Shown: positions 53,357 to 62,976, numbered from the stretch's first letter. The stretch: 63,766 nt of DNA from Deltaproteobacteria bacterium Ga0077539 (GCA_001465015.1 LNEO01000094.1:1-63766), one strand, 5' to 3'. Notes: generated by a model from the sequence alone, not told the origin. Program-made: numbers and translations.

Positions 53357-53998
53357 CTCGTCGCGGACCATCACGCGCTGCATCGGGATCCCCTCTTTGT
53401 CCGAGATCGCGCGGTCGCCGACGACGCCCATCGCTTGAAACCCGTGCCGGGCGTACAGCGCTTCGGCCCGCGGGTTGTCGATCGACACGTGCAGCGCGGT
53501 GCGAGAGAGGCCAAGCGCGCGCGCGCGTTCGAAGATCGCTTCGAGGAGCTTCGAGCCCACGCCTGCGCCTCGCGCCGCGGGTTCGACGCCGATCTGCGAG
53601 AGGTACAGCGCCTCGTCGGGGATCCCTTCGCCGAACGGCGCGACGCGCACCGCGCGCATCGCGAGCGTGGGCCAGTCGCGGGCGGCGAGCGCCTTGAGCA
53701 CAGGCCGCGCCGTGCGCGCGAAGATCTTCGCTTTGTCGCGGGCCGGAAAGATGGCGGCGGCCCCGAGCAGCGCGCCGTTGCGCTCGGCGACGATCACGTA
53801 CTTGTGCGAAAACGCGCCGTCGTCCGCGACGAATCCAATGGCGAGGACGCGCTGAGCTGTTCCCTCGTCGCGCTCGGGAGCGAGCGAGTACGCGAGCACG
53901 TCGGGCCCCGACGAAAACAGACAGCGCGCGACGATGCGCGCGTCGTCTGTGGGCTTTGCGGGTCGAATCGTGACAGGGAGATTCTGCGTGTCGCTCAT
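53351..53998 (-). CDS. GNAT family N-acetyltransferase
   Basis: 215 aa from ATG 53998, overlapping the TPR/HEAT stop as ATGA. The acetyl-CoA-binding motif is IGVEPAARGAGVGSKLLEAIFERAR (the R/Q-x-x-G-x-G/A loop), followed by TALHVSIDNPRAEALYARHGFQAMG, the typical GNAT C-terminal strand and helix. The N-terminal part (TIRPAKPTDDARIVARC) is also typical. The substrate is unknown. It is the last gene of the MoxR-vWA operon and may acetylate a protein of that system, or be only transcriptionally linked. Confidence 0.85.
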   Translation of the reverse strand: MSDTQNLPVTIRPAKPTDDARIVARCLFSSGPDVLAYSLAPERDEGTAQRVLAIGFVADDGAFSHKYVIVAERNGALLGAAAIFPARDKAKIFARTARPVLKALAARDWPTLAMRAVRVAPFGEGIPDEALYLSQIGVEPAARGAGVGSKLLEAIFERARALGLSRTALHVSIDNPRAEALYARHGFQAMGVVGDRAISDKEGIPMQRVMVRDER

Positions 53999-55785
53999 CG
54001 GTCACCGCGGCGCTGCCTGAGTTGTACGAGCAGTCGCTGCACGTCGCCTTGCTCTCGCTCGATCGCTTGCGCGATGGCCTTGCCCGCGTCGGGAAAGTCC
54101 GTGCGCTCGAGCAGCTCGTAGGCCTCGCGGCGGTCGTCCCCTGTTCCGTGCGATAGAACGCCGATCAGGTAGTCGACCGCTTCGAGGGTCTGCACCTTTC
54201 CGATCGACGTGAGCGCCGCGCGGCGAACCTCGGGGTCGACCGAGTCTCTGTGCAAGCGCGACAGCGGATCGAAGGCGTGTGGAAAGTGCAGCCTCGCCAC
54301 GGCGTCCCGCGCGTTGGCGCGCACCATCGGGTCTGCGTCGACGACGCCCTTGTTGATCACGACGAACGTGCGCTTGAAGAACAGCATCTGCGCCGCGCGC
54401 AGCACCGCCGCGCGCACCTGCGGGGCAGGGTGCTCGTAGAGCAGCTCGAGCGGCGCGAGCACTTGATACACCTGCACCTGACCGAGCTTCTCGCCGAGCG
54501 CGGCGAGCGCCTGCGGGTGCTGCGGCGACGAGTGCGTCAGCGGCTGAAGCCTCGCGACCAACGCGCGGCGGCGAACGAACGAAGGCAGCGACGTGTCGAG
54601 CAGGATCTGTCCGCACGTCTCGACGGCGTCGCCTGCGGACTCCCACTCGATGACGTCGTCGTTCCAGATGTCCGGGTATTTGACGGGCTGCGTGAGGTAG
54701 TCGGGCAACCGCGGGATCGTAGACTGCTCGTTGCGCGCGTCGCTGTAGCGCTCGGCGAGGCGCAGGTAGCGCTTGGTGCGAGTCTCGTCGAGGCCGATCG
54801 ACGCGAGCTTGCTGAAGGTGCCGACGGCGTTGCCGAGCATCCCTGCGCTCGAGTACGCCCCCACTGCTGCGAGAAACGCGTTCTCTGCGAGCTCGCCAGC
54901 GCCGCCGTTGTGCAGGATCGCCGCCGCAGCTTTCTCCCACGCCTGCGCCTCGCGCACGCGCAGCGCGCCGTGAAACGTGAGCCCGACGGCGCGCGCGTAG
55001 TCCGCGGCCTCGTGGAGCATCGTCGCCGCCGCGTGATACTCGCCGGCGGCCTCGGCCTTCGTGATGAAGTCCTCGTAGTACTGCAGCGCGTAGTGCTTGA
55101 GGTGATCCTCTCGCAAGATGCGCACGCAATTGACGTAGCCCTCGGCGAGGTTCTCGAACGATCCGGTCTCGACGCCCAAGGTGAGCAGCACCTGAAAACA
55201 ATCGAACGCGCGGTCTCTCAGCCCGCGCGTCTCGAGCACGTCTGCGGCTTCTTCGAGCAGTCGCATCGCGCGCACTCGGCAGCGGTGCGCGGCCGAGTCG
55301 TCGCCGAGCTTCTGCATCACGCGGCCGAGGTTGAAGCTCACCAGCGCGGCTACATACGGATCGGTGCGCAGGCGCGGGTCACCGGACACTTCCTCCCAGA
55401 GAGCGCGCGCTGCGGGATAGTCCTCGGCGCGCTCGTAGGCGATCGCTGCGTGGGCGGGCCACGCCGCGGTTCGAAAGTGCTTGGCGGCCTCTCGCGGGTC
55501 CGGCCGCTGGCCGCACAGATACGCGCGTGCGAGGTCGACGGCCGAGATGTTGGCCGCGACGCGCTGCATGTCCGGCGCGCGCTGGAGGTAGAGCAGCACT
55601 GTCGCCGCCGCGCGCATCATGTTCGCCTGCGAAAACGCTTGCGCGAGCAGGAACATCGCCTCGTCGTAGTCGCGGTCGACGAGGTGCGCTTGTTCGGCGA
55701 CGCCCATGAGCTGACGCGCGGCCTCGACGGCGTTGCCGATCGACAGGAGGTGGCGCGCGCGGTTGACGGTCTCTTCAGTGAGCAC
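53995..55785 (-). CDS. TPR/HEAT-repeat protein of the MoxR-vWA operon
   Basis: 596 aa from GTG 55785. Helical repeats fill the protein: TPR-like units over residues ~5-340 (FLLAQAFSQANMMRAAATVL, NLGRVMQKLGDDSAAHR, AENAFLAAVGAYSSAGMLGNA) and HEAT-like units in the last ~200 (VRAAVLRAAQMLFFKR, MVRANARDAVARLHF, EVRRAALTSIGKVQTLEAVD). No signal or membrane segment, so cytoplasmic. In MoxR-vWA operons such solenoids are thought to be adaptor or substrate-recognition subunits. It begins 3 bp after the vWA stop and ends in an overlap with the GNAT gene. Confidence 0.8.
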   Translation of the reverse strand: MLTEETVNRARHLLSIGNAVEAARQLMGVAEQAHLVDRDYDEAMFLLAQAFSQANMMRAAATVLLYLQRAPDMQRVAANISAVDLARAYLCGQRPDPREAAKHFRTAAWPAHAAIAYERAEDYPAARALWEEVSGDPRLRTDPYVAALVSFNLGRVMQKLGDDSAAHRCRVRAMRLLEEAADVLETRGLRDRAFDCFQVLLTLGVETGSFENLAEGYVNCVRILREDHLKHYALQYYEDFITKAEAAGEYHAAATMLHEAADYARAVGLTFHGALRVREAQAWEKAAAAILHNGGAGELAENAFLAAVGAYSSAGMLGNAVGTFSKLASIGLDETRTKRYLRLAERYSDARNEQSTIPRLPDYLTQPVKYPDIWNDDVIEWESAGDAVETCGQILLDTSLPSFVRRRALVARLQPLTHSSPQHPQALAALGEKLGQVQVYQVLAPLELLYEHPAPQVRAAVLRAAQMLFFKRTFVVINKGVVDADPMVRANARDAVARLHFPHAFDPLSRLHRDSVDPEVRRAALTSIGKVQTLEAVDYLIGVLSHGTGDDRREAYELLERTDFPDAGKAIAQAIEREQGDVQRLLVQLRQRRGDR

Positions 55786-55788
55786 CGG

Positions 55789-57324
55789 TCACTCTCCTTC
55801 GTCCCACGCGGAGGGGTCGTCGAGCCGCTCGCCGCCTGGCGGAGGCGGGGCTTTGGACATTCGACCGGGCGGGAGCATCGAGTTGCGCGCGTCTTCGGTC
55901 GCGGCCTCGACGATCGAGATCGCGCGAGAGGCGCGAGCGCTCTTGTCGCGCAGGGCTTGCTCGGTCACGACCTCGTGGCCGGTGAGCATCGTGAGGTAGT
56001 CGAGCTCGAGCGCGCCGCGCGACGGGAGCATGAAGACGCCGTACAGCTCTGCGTGTTCGCGGATGCGGCGAACGAGCTCGGCGGGCACGTGACACTCCGC
56101 GTGCGTGATGATGTACGCGGTGATGCTCACGCGGTCGCGCATGCGGTCGAGGTCCGACGCGAACTGCGAGAACACCCGCGCGTAGTTGCGGCCGTGCTCG
56201 CCCTTGAACGTGAGGATCCCCGCGACGTGCATGGGCGCGTTGGCGTTGCGGCCGTGACGGCGTACGCGCAGCGGCTCGTAGAGGCGCGAGTCGAAGAAGC
56301 GCACGTTGGCGTCGAAGCCGAGGAGCGTCATCTTCTTGGCGAGCGCGATGGCCAGGCCTCTCGCGAAGACCGCGCGCGCGCCGCGCATCGAGGCGCTCGC
56401 GTCCACGAGGATCTGAAACACGCGCGGCGGCGGTTTCATCTGCGCCTCGTGGCCGTAGTAGAGCATCTCGTTCTCCATGAAGCGCTGGTCGAACAAGTCG
56501 TCGTCGTTGGCCATCTCCGTGAGCACCAGCGAGTCGAGCGACCCGTTGGTGACGACGCCGGAGTAGCCGTCGACGCTGAAGACCTGTTGACCTCCGCCGC
56601 GGCGCGTCTCGAGCACCGACGGGAGAATATCCAGCGAGAAGTTCACGACGTCGTTAGCGTCGGGCGACGAAAACACGTTGAGCAGATCGACGAGCTCGGT
56701 CTCGGGAAGGGCGCCTGCGTCGCGACCGAACATGCGAAGGAGCTCGAGCGTGTCGAGGTCGATCTGCTCGAGCGCGAGCAGCAAGGGCAGCCTGTGCGCG
56801 ACGAGGTGGCGGAGGTAGTCGATCTCTGCGCGGCGATCGACGCTGTTCCACCCCTGGGCGAGCATCGAGAGCGTCACCGTCAGGATCTCGGCGTTGGGAA
56901 CGACGGGCTCGAACGCGCGCGGACCCTTCCACCGATCGCTCACGGGGCTGAGCGCGCGGGCGAGCACCGTGGTGACGACGGCATCCTCCACAGAGGCCTT
57001 GCTCGAGAGCGCGGCGACGTCGGTTCCGGCGACCTCGACGAGCAGCTTCGCGTACAGCTCGACGAGCTTGATGCGGTCTGTGTCGTTGAGGCCAAACGCG
57101 GGGTCATTGTGGACCTGCGGGCGCACCGCGAACGGGGGCTGCGCCCCGAGCAGGATCGCGCCCATGTCGTGCACGATGAAGAACGGCACGACGATGCCGA
57201 GTCGACACAGCGAGTTGTACCAGCCGAGCGGGCGCGTCCCGAGCGTCGTGGTCGCCGTGTGCGCGCAGCAGAGCGCGAGCGACCCATAGACCCGCCTCTC
57301 TGCATTGTTGAGTTGCGTCGCCAC
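55789..57324 (-). CDS. vWA-domain protein, partner of MoxR
   Basis: 511 aa from GTG 57324, with GAGAGGA upstream. The N-terminal ~295 residues are helical with no recognisable domain. The C-terminal part is a von Willebrand A domain with the MIDAS motif FQILVDASASM (Asp308, Ser310, Ser312) and a Pro/Asp-rich tail. MoxR ATPases act with cytoplasmic vWA proteins to mature or remodel metal-cofactor enzymes or, in ternary systems, to control a defence or stress process. No signal peptide. It starts 18 bp after the MoxR stop and is clearly cotranscribed. Confidence 0.85.
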   Translation of the reverse strand: MATQLNNAERRVYGSLALCCAHTATTTLGTRPLGWYNSLCRLGIVVPFFIVHDMGAILLGAQPPFAVRPQVHNDPAFGLNDTDRIKLVELYAKLLVEVAGTDVAALSSKASVEDAVVTTVLARALSPVSDRWKGPRAFEPVVPNAEILTVTLSMLAQGWNSVDRRAEIDYLRHLVAHRLPLLLALEQIDLDTLELLRMFGRDAGALPETELVDLLNVFSSPDANDVVNFSLDILPSVLETRRGGGQQVFSVDGYSGVVTNGSLDSLVLTEMANDDDLFDQRFMENEMLYYGHEAQMKPPPRVFQILVDASASMRGARAVFARGLAIALAKKMTLLGFDANVRFFDSRLYEPLRVRRHGRNANAPMHVAGILTFKGEHGRNYARVFSQFASDLDRMRDRVSITAYIITHAECHVPAELVRRIREHAELYGVFMLPSRGALELDYLTMLTGHEVVTEQALRDKSARASRAISIVEAATEDARNSMLPPGRMSKAPPPPGGERLDDPSAWDEGE

Positions 57325-57342
57325 GGAGGTCCTCTCGTTGGG

Positions 57343-58506
57343 TCAGCCGACGGCTCGACCCGAGCGAAACATATGCTCGAGCAGCTGGTCGACCTCTTGG
57401 AGCGCGCGGCGCGCGGGGTCTGTCCCGATCGCTTGCAGGGCCGTCTTGATCTCTGTGATCGCGCGCATGTGCGCGAAGAGCTGCAGGTCCGACACGGGAG
57501 CGCCGGAGGTGAGCGTGGCGCGGATGCGTTGAAGTTCGGCGAGCAGCGCGTCGAGCGAGACGTCGGCAGAGGCGCTCCTGCGCGCCTCGGGGTGCGCTTT
57601 GTAGTGCGCTTCGAGCACGGGCGTGACGATGCCCTCGAGGATCTCGGTTTGCTCGATGGTGTTCCAGATGTGCTTGAGCACGGCGAGGTCCGACGAGTCG
57701 CACTGCGTGCGGCCGTCGTAGTAGGCGCTGGCGGCCATGAGCTTGACGAGCTTGACCACGCGGCGATCGCTGAGCGACACGCCCTCGGCTCGAATCGAGA
57801 GCACGAGGGACTTGTAGGTCGCCATCAGGTCGTCGGGCAGGCGCATGCGCTGGGCGATTTCGCCGCGGATGTTCCACACTTCGCGGGTGTTGGTGAGGGG
57901 CTGCGTGGCCTGGCGAGCGCCGAGCTTGGCGAGCTCTTGTTGCACGCCGCGCAAGATGAGGTCGTTGAAGTGATAGGCGTCGAGGTGCTCGCTCTTCACG
58001 CGCAGCAAGAAGCGGTCGAAGATGGCCGTGAGGGACTCGTCTTGCGGGACCTCGTTGCTCGCGCCGATGACGCTGAGCAGCGGGATGTCGACCACCTGCG
58101 CGCCGTTGTTGAACTTGCGCTCGTTGAGCACGGTCAACAGCGAGTTCAAGATCGCGCTGTTGGACTTGAAGATCTCGTCGAGGAAGACGATCTCCGCCTC
58201 GGGCAGCATGTTCTCGGTGCGCCTTCGATACACGCCCTGACGAAACGCGGGGATGTCGACCGGACCAAAGAGCTCGTTGGGCTCGGTGAAGCGCGTGAGC
58301 AGGTATTCGAAGTATCGCGAGTCGATGAGCCCGGCGAACGCTCGGACGACGGCGCTCTTCGCGGTTCCTGGCGGGCCGATGAGGGCGATGTGTTCGCCCG
58401 CGAGCACCGACAGGATGAGCAGGCGGATGGTCTCCTGCTTTCCGAGAAACTGTGCCTCGAGGGTGCGGGCGATCTGCCGCATGGACTGCACGAATTGCTG
58501 GCTCAC
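57343..58506 (-). CDS. MoxR-type AAA+ ATPase
   Basis: 387 aa from GTG 58506, overlapping the upstream stop as GTGA; the longer frame to 58632 is not needed. Walker A is GPPGTAKS (44-51), Walker B VFLDE (107-111) and sensor 1 GASNE (148-152). A FDRFLLR segment (163-169) supplies the arginine finger region. LTVLNERKF and NNGAQVVDIP mark the MoxR/RavA class inserts. ATP-driven chaperone-like remodelling of a target with the vWA and solenoid partners is the expected role. All catalytic residues are present. Confidence 0.92.
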   Translation of the reverse strand: MSQQFVQSMRQIARTLEAQFLGKQETIRLLILSVLAGEHIALIGPPGTAKSAVVRAFAGLIDSRYFEYLLTRFTEPNELFGPVDIPAFRQGVYRRRTENMLPEAEIVFLDEIFKSNSAILNSLLTVLNERKFNNGAQVVDIPLLSVIGASNEVPQDESLTAIFDRFLLRVKSEHLDAYHFNDLILRGVQQELAKLGARQATQPLTNTREVWNIRGEIAQRMRLPDDLMATYKSLVLSIRAEGVSLSDRRVVKLVKLMAASAYYDGRTQCDSSDLAVLKHIWNTIEQTEILEGIVTPVLEAHYKAHPEARRSASADVSLDALLAELQRIRATLTSGAPVSDLQLFAHMRAITEIKTALQAIGTDPARRALQEVDQLLEHMFRSGRAVG

Positions 58507-59621
58507 GGTGAGACCTCTGCGATGCCCGCGCGAGCGAGGAGCGCTCCGCCGGGGCCATGTTGCGATTGTGCGCGAATGGGGCGCTCGTCCAAGCGGAGCG
58601 CGTCGATGATGACCTGTGTCGAGACTCTGCAAAGATGCGCTGTGCGCTCGGGGCCGAGGCGCGCGACGAGCTCGTACGCGAGCGCCTGGCCCGGCGGGGG
58701 CGCGCCGCGCGCGAGCGCTTCGGAGACGAGCAGCTCGAGGTGAAACGCGATCAAGATGCCCACTGCCGTGGGGGGCGCGCCGATCGCCATCGCGTGCATC
58801 GTGGCGCGATCGATCATCGCGATGCGACGGGCGATGGCGTCCGGCGTGTTTCCTTCGGAGGTGAGCGCCACGCGCATCGCCGCGCCGCGCAGGGCGTCGT
58901 CGGCGAGCATCGCGAGCGAGGCGCCTGTCCAGCGAAAGGGCAGCGGCGCGTCGGGACGATCACAGAGCGCGAGGTCTGTGAGCGGCGAGAGCGCGAGCGC
59001 GTGATCCGCGAGCGGCAACAGATCGAACTCGGGCAACGGGTGCGCGAGCGTCGCGAGCAGCGTGAAGAGATCGTGCCGTGTTTTCTGCTCGTTGACGCGG
59101 CGCACGGACTTCCACGCGGTGAGTCGGTTGGGCGGCAAGACGCCGATGTACCGCGCGCTTCCTGCCCAGAACGTGACGTCGGTGTCGACGCGACCGAGCT
59201 CTTCGAGCCGCGCGAGGACCGCGTGCCTCATGGCGATCTCTTGCGCGGTGCGCGGAGGCCCGACCCACTCGAGAAACTGCGCGGTCCATTCGCGGACCTT
59301 CTGGCGCAGGCCCGTGCGAGTGACGGCGTCGGGGTGGGTCATCGCGATGAGGTTGTGCCAGACGGCGCACAGGCCGATGGCGTCCTCGGTGATCGTGACG
59401 AAGTCCGTCGTGGGGCCGAAGCGGGCGAGCTGCATCCGCGCGGCGTTGACCGCGTCGGCCATGAGCTTTCCGTCCGCCTGCGCGAGGTTCATTCCCTTGG
59501 GGCCAGAGACGAGGTCATCGAGCGCTCCGGGGCCGAGCACGCCGTCGATATGGACGTGTCCCCCGGTGATGAGCGGCGTGACGAAGCCGCGCAAGAAGCG
59601 ATCGATGGGCTGATCGGCCAC
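58503..59621 (-). CDS. accessory protein of the MoxR-vWA operon
   Basis: 372 aa from GTG 59621. Soluble, mostly helical, with no recognised domain; representative segments are DRFLRGFVTPLITGGHVHID, TDFVTITEDAIGLCAVWHN and HAMAIGAPPTAVGILIAFH. It resembles the unnamed accessory proteins of MoxR-vWA ternary systems known from comparative genomics, from memory only. It lies 2 bp after the 539-aa accessory gene and overlaps MoxR by GTGA. Probably a complex subunit. Confidence 0.65.
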   Translation of the reverse strand: MADQPIDRFLRGFVTPLITGGHVHIDGVLGPGALDDLVSGPKGMNLAQADGKLMADAVNAARMQLARFGPTTDFVTITEDAIGLCAVWHNLIAMTHPDAVTRTGLRQKVREWTAQFLEWVGPPRTAQEIAMRHAVLARLEELGRVDTDVTFWAGSARYIGVLPPNRLTAWKSVRRVNEQKTRHDLFTLLATLAHPLPEFDLLPLADHALALSPLTDLALCDRPDAPLPFRWTGASLAMLADDALRGAAMRVALTSEGNTPDAIARRIAMIDRATMHAMAIGAPPTAVGILIAFHLELLVSEALARGAPPPGQALAYELVARLGPERTAHLCRVSTQVIIDALRLDERPIRAQSQHGPGGALLARAGIAEVSP

Positions 59622-59623
59622 CG

Positions 59624-61243
59624 TCAGCCACCCTGTCCGCTTCGATCGGGCGGCGGCAATCCCGGCGGAACCGCTCCTTGAGCGAGCGCAGCGGCGGAGA
59701 GATCACGGGGCGGCGGCATGCCACCGCGGGCGCCGGGCGAGGTGATTCCCGCGAGCATTCCTGGAGGGGACGGCCAGATGTCGGGCAGCACGCGATCGCC
59801 GTCGAGCGGCGGCGCGATGGGCGAGTCTTCGTGCACGGGCACATCGCTCACGAGCAGTCGCGTCGCGGGCACGAACGCGCTCTCGGGAACAGCAGTGAGC
59901 GGGTACGCGCCTCCGGTGACGAACACGCGCATACCACTCTCGATCCTGGCGATCTGCCGCAGGACGTCCGGCGGCAACGGCGGGGACATCGTCATGCCGA
60001 GCGGCACGAACACGTTTTGCCCGATCTCTTCGAAGAGCGTTCCGAGCGGGAGGTTCTGCACGCCGTCGGGGCCGTACAGGTAGATCGTCGTGTCCGTGAA
60101 CGCGGCGCTGATCTTCGAGAGCGCCGTCGGAGGAAGCACCGCGAGCGCGCGGCCGAGCGTGTCCCTCTCTTGCGCGGACACGAGCAGCGCAGACACTCGC
60201 TTCGGCGACGTCGTCGAGGGGACGAGCGTCAGTACCAGGTGGAACTTTCCTTCGATGGGCTTGGTCTTGACGTTGGCCGCGGGCTGACCGGACTCGGACG
60301 CGAGCGTGGTGACCGCTTGCACGTCGATGAACGGCGGCTTCTGCGAGAGCACCACGGCGCCTTCGCCACCGGAGCGAAAGAGCACCATCTCTTCTGCGCC
60401 GAAGAGCGGCGTGCACGACGACAGCGGGATCGGGTGTCGATACCCATACTCGACGGCGGTTCGCTCTCCGTCGGGAACGAACACCTTCACGCCTGGCAGG
60501 GACTTCAAGAGCTGCACGAAGCGCGGCTGCGGATGCTGCAATACCAGCAAATATGCACGCTCGACGGAGGTGCTGGTCCCGCCGCGCTCCCACTCGACGA
60601 GGGCGACGCGGGCGGGGGCGTTCCACCGAGACAGGTAGCCGACGACGGATTCTCCGAGGCCGATACGAACGAGCGCATACAGCGCTCGGGGCGTCTCTGC
60701 GCGGGTGCGGGGAACGTGCACGGGCGCGAGCCGCAAGATCAGATCGCGCACGCCGATGGTTCGTTCGAGCCGATAGGGCTGCGAGAACCGGTCGTGATAG
60801 AGGGCGAGATCGCCGGGATCCGGGAGGAGCTCGCCAGCGTCGTAGCCGAACGGCGCCTGGGCGTCGCGGTACTTCACGAAGTGCCGGCCGGACCCGGTGA
60901 ACACCATGCCTCCCACGAGCCTCGCGATGGACGCGATGCGATCCATGCGGTGCGAGGACGCGGACTGCACTTCGACGACCATTTCCCGCGTTCGCAGCGG
61001 CGAGAGGACCTGCAGGATCCTCATCGAGTCGAGCAGCTCGTCGAGCGCGCCTTCCTCGCCGCTCGCGCGAAGAAAGGCCACGAGCCTCTCTGCCGATTGG
61101 AGCAGCACGATTCCGAGCGGGCCGAGCGCGACGCCTCGCGCGTCGGGCACCAGCCCCGGTGTACGGAACCGACTCTGGTGAAGGACGACGCGTTCGATCA
61201 CTGGTGCCGTGGGACCGTACGAGCCAGTCACGAGGCTGGTCAA
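59624..61243 (-). CDS. large accessory protein of the MoxR-vWA operon
   Basis: 539 aa with TTG 61243 as the first start; GTG 61231 is an equally plausible alternative. Soluble, strand-rich in long stretches (RVALVEWERGG, GVKVFVPDGERTAVEYGYRHP, GKFHLVLTLVPSTTSP), with a Pro/Gly-rich tail of ~70 residues. It may be a propeller or related beta protein, as in MoxR-vWA-beta-propeller ternary systems, but I could not identify repeats with confidence. It is the first gene of the operon, and its start is only 35 bp from the divergent coiled-coil gene. Confidence 0.65.
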   Translation of the reverse strand: MTSLVTGSYGPTAPVIERVVLHQSRFRTPGLVPDARGVALGPLGIVLLQSAERLVAFLRASGEEGALDELLDSMRILQVLSPLRTREMVVEVQSASSHRMDRIASIARLVGGMVFTGSGRHFVKYRDAQAPFGYDAGELLPDPGDLALYHDRFSQPYRLERTIGVRDLILRLAPVHVPRTRAETPRALYALVRIGLGESVVGYLSRWNAPARVALVEWERGGTSTSVERAYLLVLQHPQPRFVQLLKSLPGVKVFVPDGERTAVEYGYRHPIPLSSCTPLFGAEEMVLFRSGGEGAVVLSQKPPFIDVQAVTTLASESGQPAANVKTKPIEGKFHLVLTLVPSTTSPKRVSALLVSAQERDTLGRALAVLPPTALSKISAAFTDTTIYLYGPDGVQNLPLGTLFEEIGQNVFVPLGMTMSPPLPPDVLRQIARIESGMRVFVTGGAYPLTAVPESAFVPATRLLVSDVPVHEDSPIAPPLDGDRVLPDIWPSPPGMLAGITSPGARGGMPPPRDLSAAALAQGAVPPGLPPPDRSGQGG

Positions 61244-61278
61244 CCCCTACGAGCCGCTCGGTGCTACATTCGCGGGCG

Positions 61279-61902
61279 ATGTTGTCTCGATCTCGCCCTT
61301 TGTGGGTCGCGCTGGCGGTCCTCACGGGGCTCGCGGGCGCTCCGGCGTCCAGGGCTGCAGCTCCAGTGCGTAGACCGACGCCTCACCAGCGGCTGGACGC
61401 GGCGCTCGCGCCGGTACAGCGCGTGTTGGATGAGCTGAGAATCAACGATGGCGAGCGGCGTTCGCTCTCGGACGTTCTGGCGCGCGGCGAGGCGCTCGCG
61501 GCCGACCAGGTCGAGGCCAGGCAGCGCGGCGAGCACTCGCGCGCGGCGGGGGTCGAGCGCTCGATCGCGCTTCTCGCTCGCGTGGTTCGGGGCCGGATCG
61601 AGGCGATGCGGGCCGAAGCGCTCGCAGACGAGCGCGAGCGAACTGCCAGCGAGTCCGAGGCCGGCGCGCGGCAAGCGCGCGGAGCGCTCGAGCGCGCTGC
61701 AGAGCGCAGGATGGTGGCCGAGCGCGAGGCCGAGCGGGCGCAGCGCGCCGCAGAGCAAGCGCGGGCTGCGCAACAAGCAGCTCCGACGACCCCGAACGCG
61801 ACCCCAGCGGCGCGAACGACGCCCGCCTCGGGTGTGACCGCGCCGAGGCCGGGCGCAGCGACTCGGACCCCTGCGCGGGCTCCGGCGGGAGGTGCGCGAT
61901 GA
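61279..61902 (+). CDS. exported coiled-coil protein
   Basis: 207 aa from ATG 61279. Signal peptide SRSRPLWVALAVLTGLAGAPASRA. The mature part is a long Arg/Glu/Ala coiled coil (residues ~60-170) and a Pro/Thr/Ala-rich tail. The stop overlaps the next start by ATGA, so it is translated with the OmpA-like lipoprotein and may link or space it within the periplasm. Confidence 0.65.
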   Translation: MLSRSRPLWVALAVLTGLAGAPASRAAAPVRRPTPHQRLDAALAPVQRVLDELRINDGERRSLSDVLARGEALAADQVEARQRGEHSRAAGVERSIALLARVVRGRIEAMRAEALADERERTASESEAGARQARGALERAAERRMVAEREAERAQRAAEQARAAQQAAPTTPNATPAARTTPASGVTAPRPGAATRTPARAPAGGAR

Positions 61903-62945
61903 ACCGCGCGATGGTTTCGATCGTGTGCATGTCGCTCGCGAGCGCGTACATCGTGGGCGGGTGCGCGACGACGACGACGGTTCGCGCGAGCACCGTGGAT
62001 TCACTGGCGAGGCTCGGTTCGAGCGCGCTCGCCCGCGAGGTGCAGCGGGACGCGCCCGAGGCGTATGCAGAGTTTGCGCGGGCGCTTCGCGATGCAGAGT
62101 CCGCGCGGGGCGAGGCGCGCACGTTGAAAGAGCGCGAGGCCGAGCTGACCCTCGCGTGGGCTGCCACCCAGGGGCGCATCGCGAGGGCGCGCGCGCGGCA
62201 GCGATCTGCGGACGAGCGCGGCGAGCAGAGCCGAGCGGAGCAGACGCGAATCGACGCGAGGGTGGCCGAGCTCGACGCCGAGAGCGAGGGGCGCGAGCGA
62301 GCGATCGCTGCGCTGCGGCAGGTCGGCGCGCTTCCGGACGGCCCATCGGGAAGCGAGACGATCGCGAGAGAGCTGCGCCAGCAAGCGAGGCTCGCGCTGG
62401 CGGCGGCGGCGATGATGGGCGCGACGACCGAGCAACGAACGCCGGTGCAAACGTTGATCGACGAGGCCGACCGCGCGACGGGGACCGCGCAGTGGAGCGC
62501 GTCGGGCAGGGCGTTGCGCGAAGCCGAAGCGCTCGCGCGGACCGTGCGCGTGGGACGCGAGCCCGCGTCGGGCGCGGTGGTCGAGAGCACGGGAGGCGGC
62601 GAAGACGCGGTCGATCCGAGGCGGGACGCGCGCGGCGTGGTGCTGTCGTTGCGGGCGCTGTTCGACGGGCGTGGAGCGCTGGTGGCGACGGCGAACGGGC
62701 GGCTGCAGGTCATAGTGCAGGCGCTGCGGTCGCATCCGCAGATGCGCGCGCGAATCGAGGCGTACGTCGGCGGAGACGCCACGCGCGCGCAGCGGTCAGC
62801 GGCGGACCGAGCGCGCATCGTGAAAGAGGCGCTCGTGTCGCGCGGCATCGACGCGTCGCGGGTCGAGATCGAGGGCCTGGCGCGGCTCGAGGGCGGCGCG
62901 CGGGGTGAAGACGTGGTCGAAGTGGTGCTGCTCAGCGGGCCGTAG
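61899..62945 (+). CDS. OmpA-like peptidoglycan-associated lipoprotein
   Basis: 348 aa from ATG 61899. The signal peptide VSIVCMSLASAYIVGGCATTT has a lipobox with its Cys near residue 22. Residues ~50-210 are a long helical coiled coil (EAYAEFARALRDAESAR, AELDAESEGRERAIAALR). The C-terminal ~120 residues (LQVIVQALRSHPQMRARIEAYVG, RAQRSAADRARIVKEALVSRG, IDASRVEIEGLARLEGG) follow the OmpA_C pattern of a peptidoglycan-binding domain. It is thus an outer-membrane lipoprotein tethering the cell wall, with an extended spacer. Confidence 0.75.
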   Translation: MNRAMVSIVCMSLASAYIVGGCATTTTVRASTVDSLARLGSSALAREVQRDAPEAYAEFARALRDAESARGEARTLKEREAELTLAWAATQGRIARARARQRSADERGEQSRAEQTRIDARVAELDAESEGRERAIAALRQVGALPDGPSGSETIARELRQQARLALAAAAMMGATTEQRTPVQTLIDEADRATGTAQWSASGRALREAEALARTVRVGREPASGAVVESTGGGEDAVDPRRDARGVVLSLRALFDGRGALVATANGRLQVIVQALRSHPQMRARIEAYVGGDATRAQRSAADRARIVKEALVSRGIDASRVEIEGLARLEGGARGEDVVEVVLLSGP

Positions 62946-62976
62946 GGGGAGTATGGCGCGAGCGCAGCGCGAGAGC

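Noticed and set aside
54250..58743. Plus-strand open frame of about 1500 codons
   Set aside because: It runs antisense to the TPR/HEAT, vWA and MoxR genes, whose motifs and overlaps are unmistakable; it shows no domain of its own.
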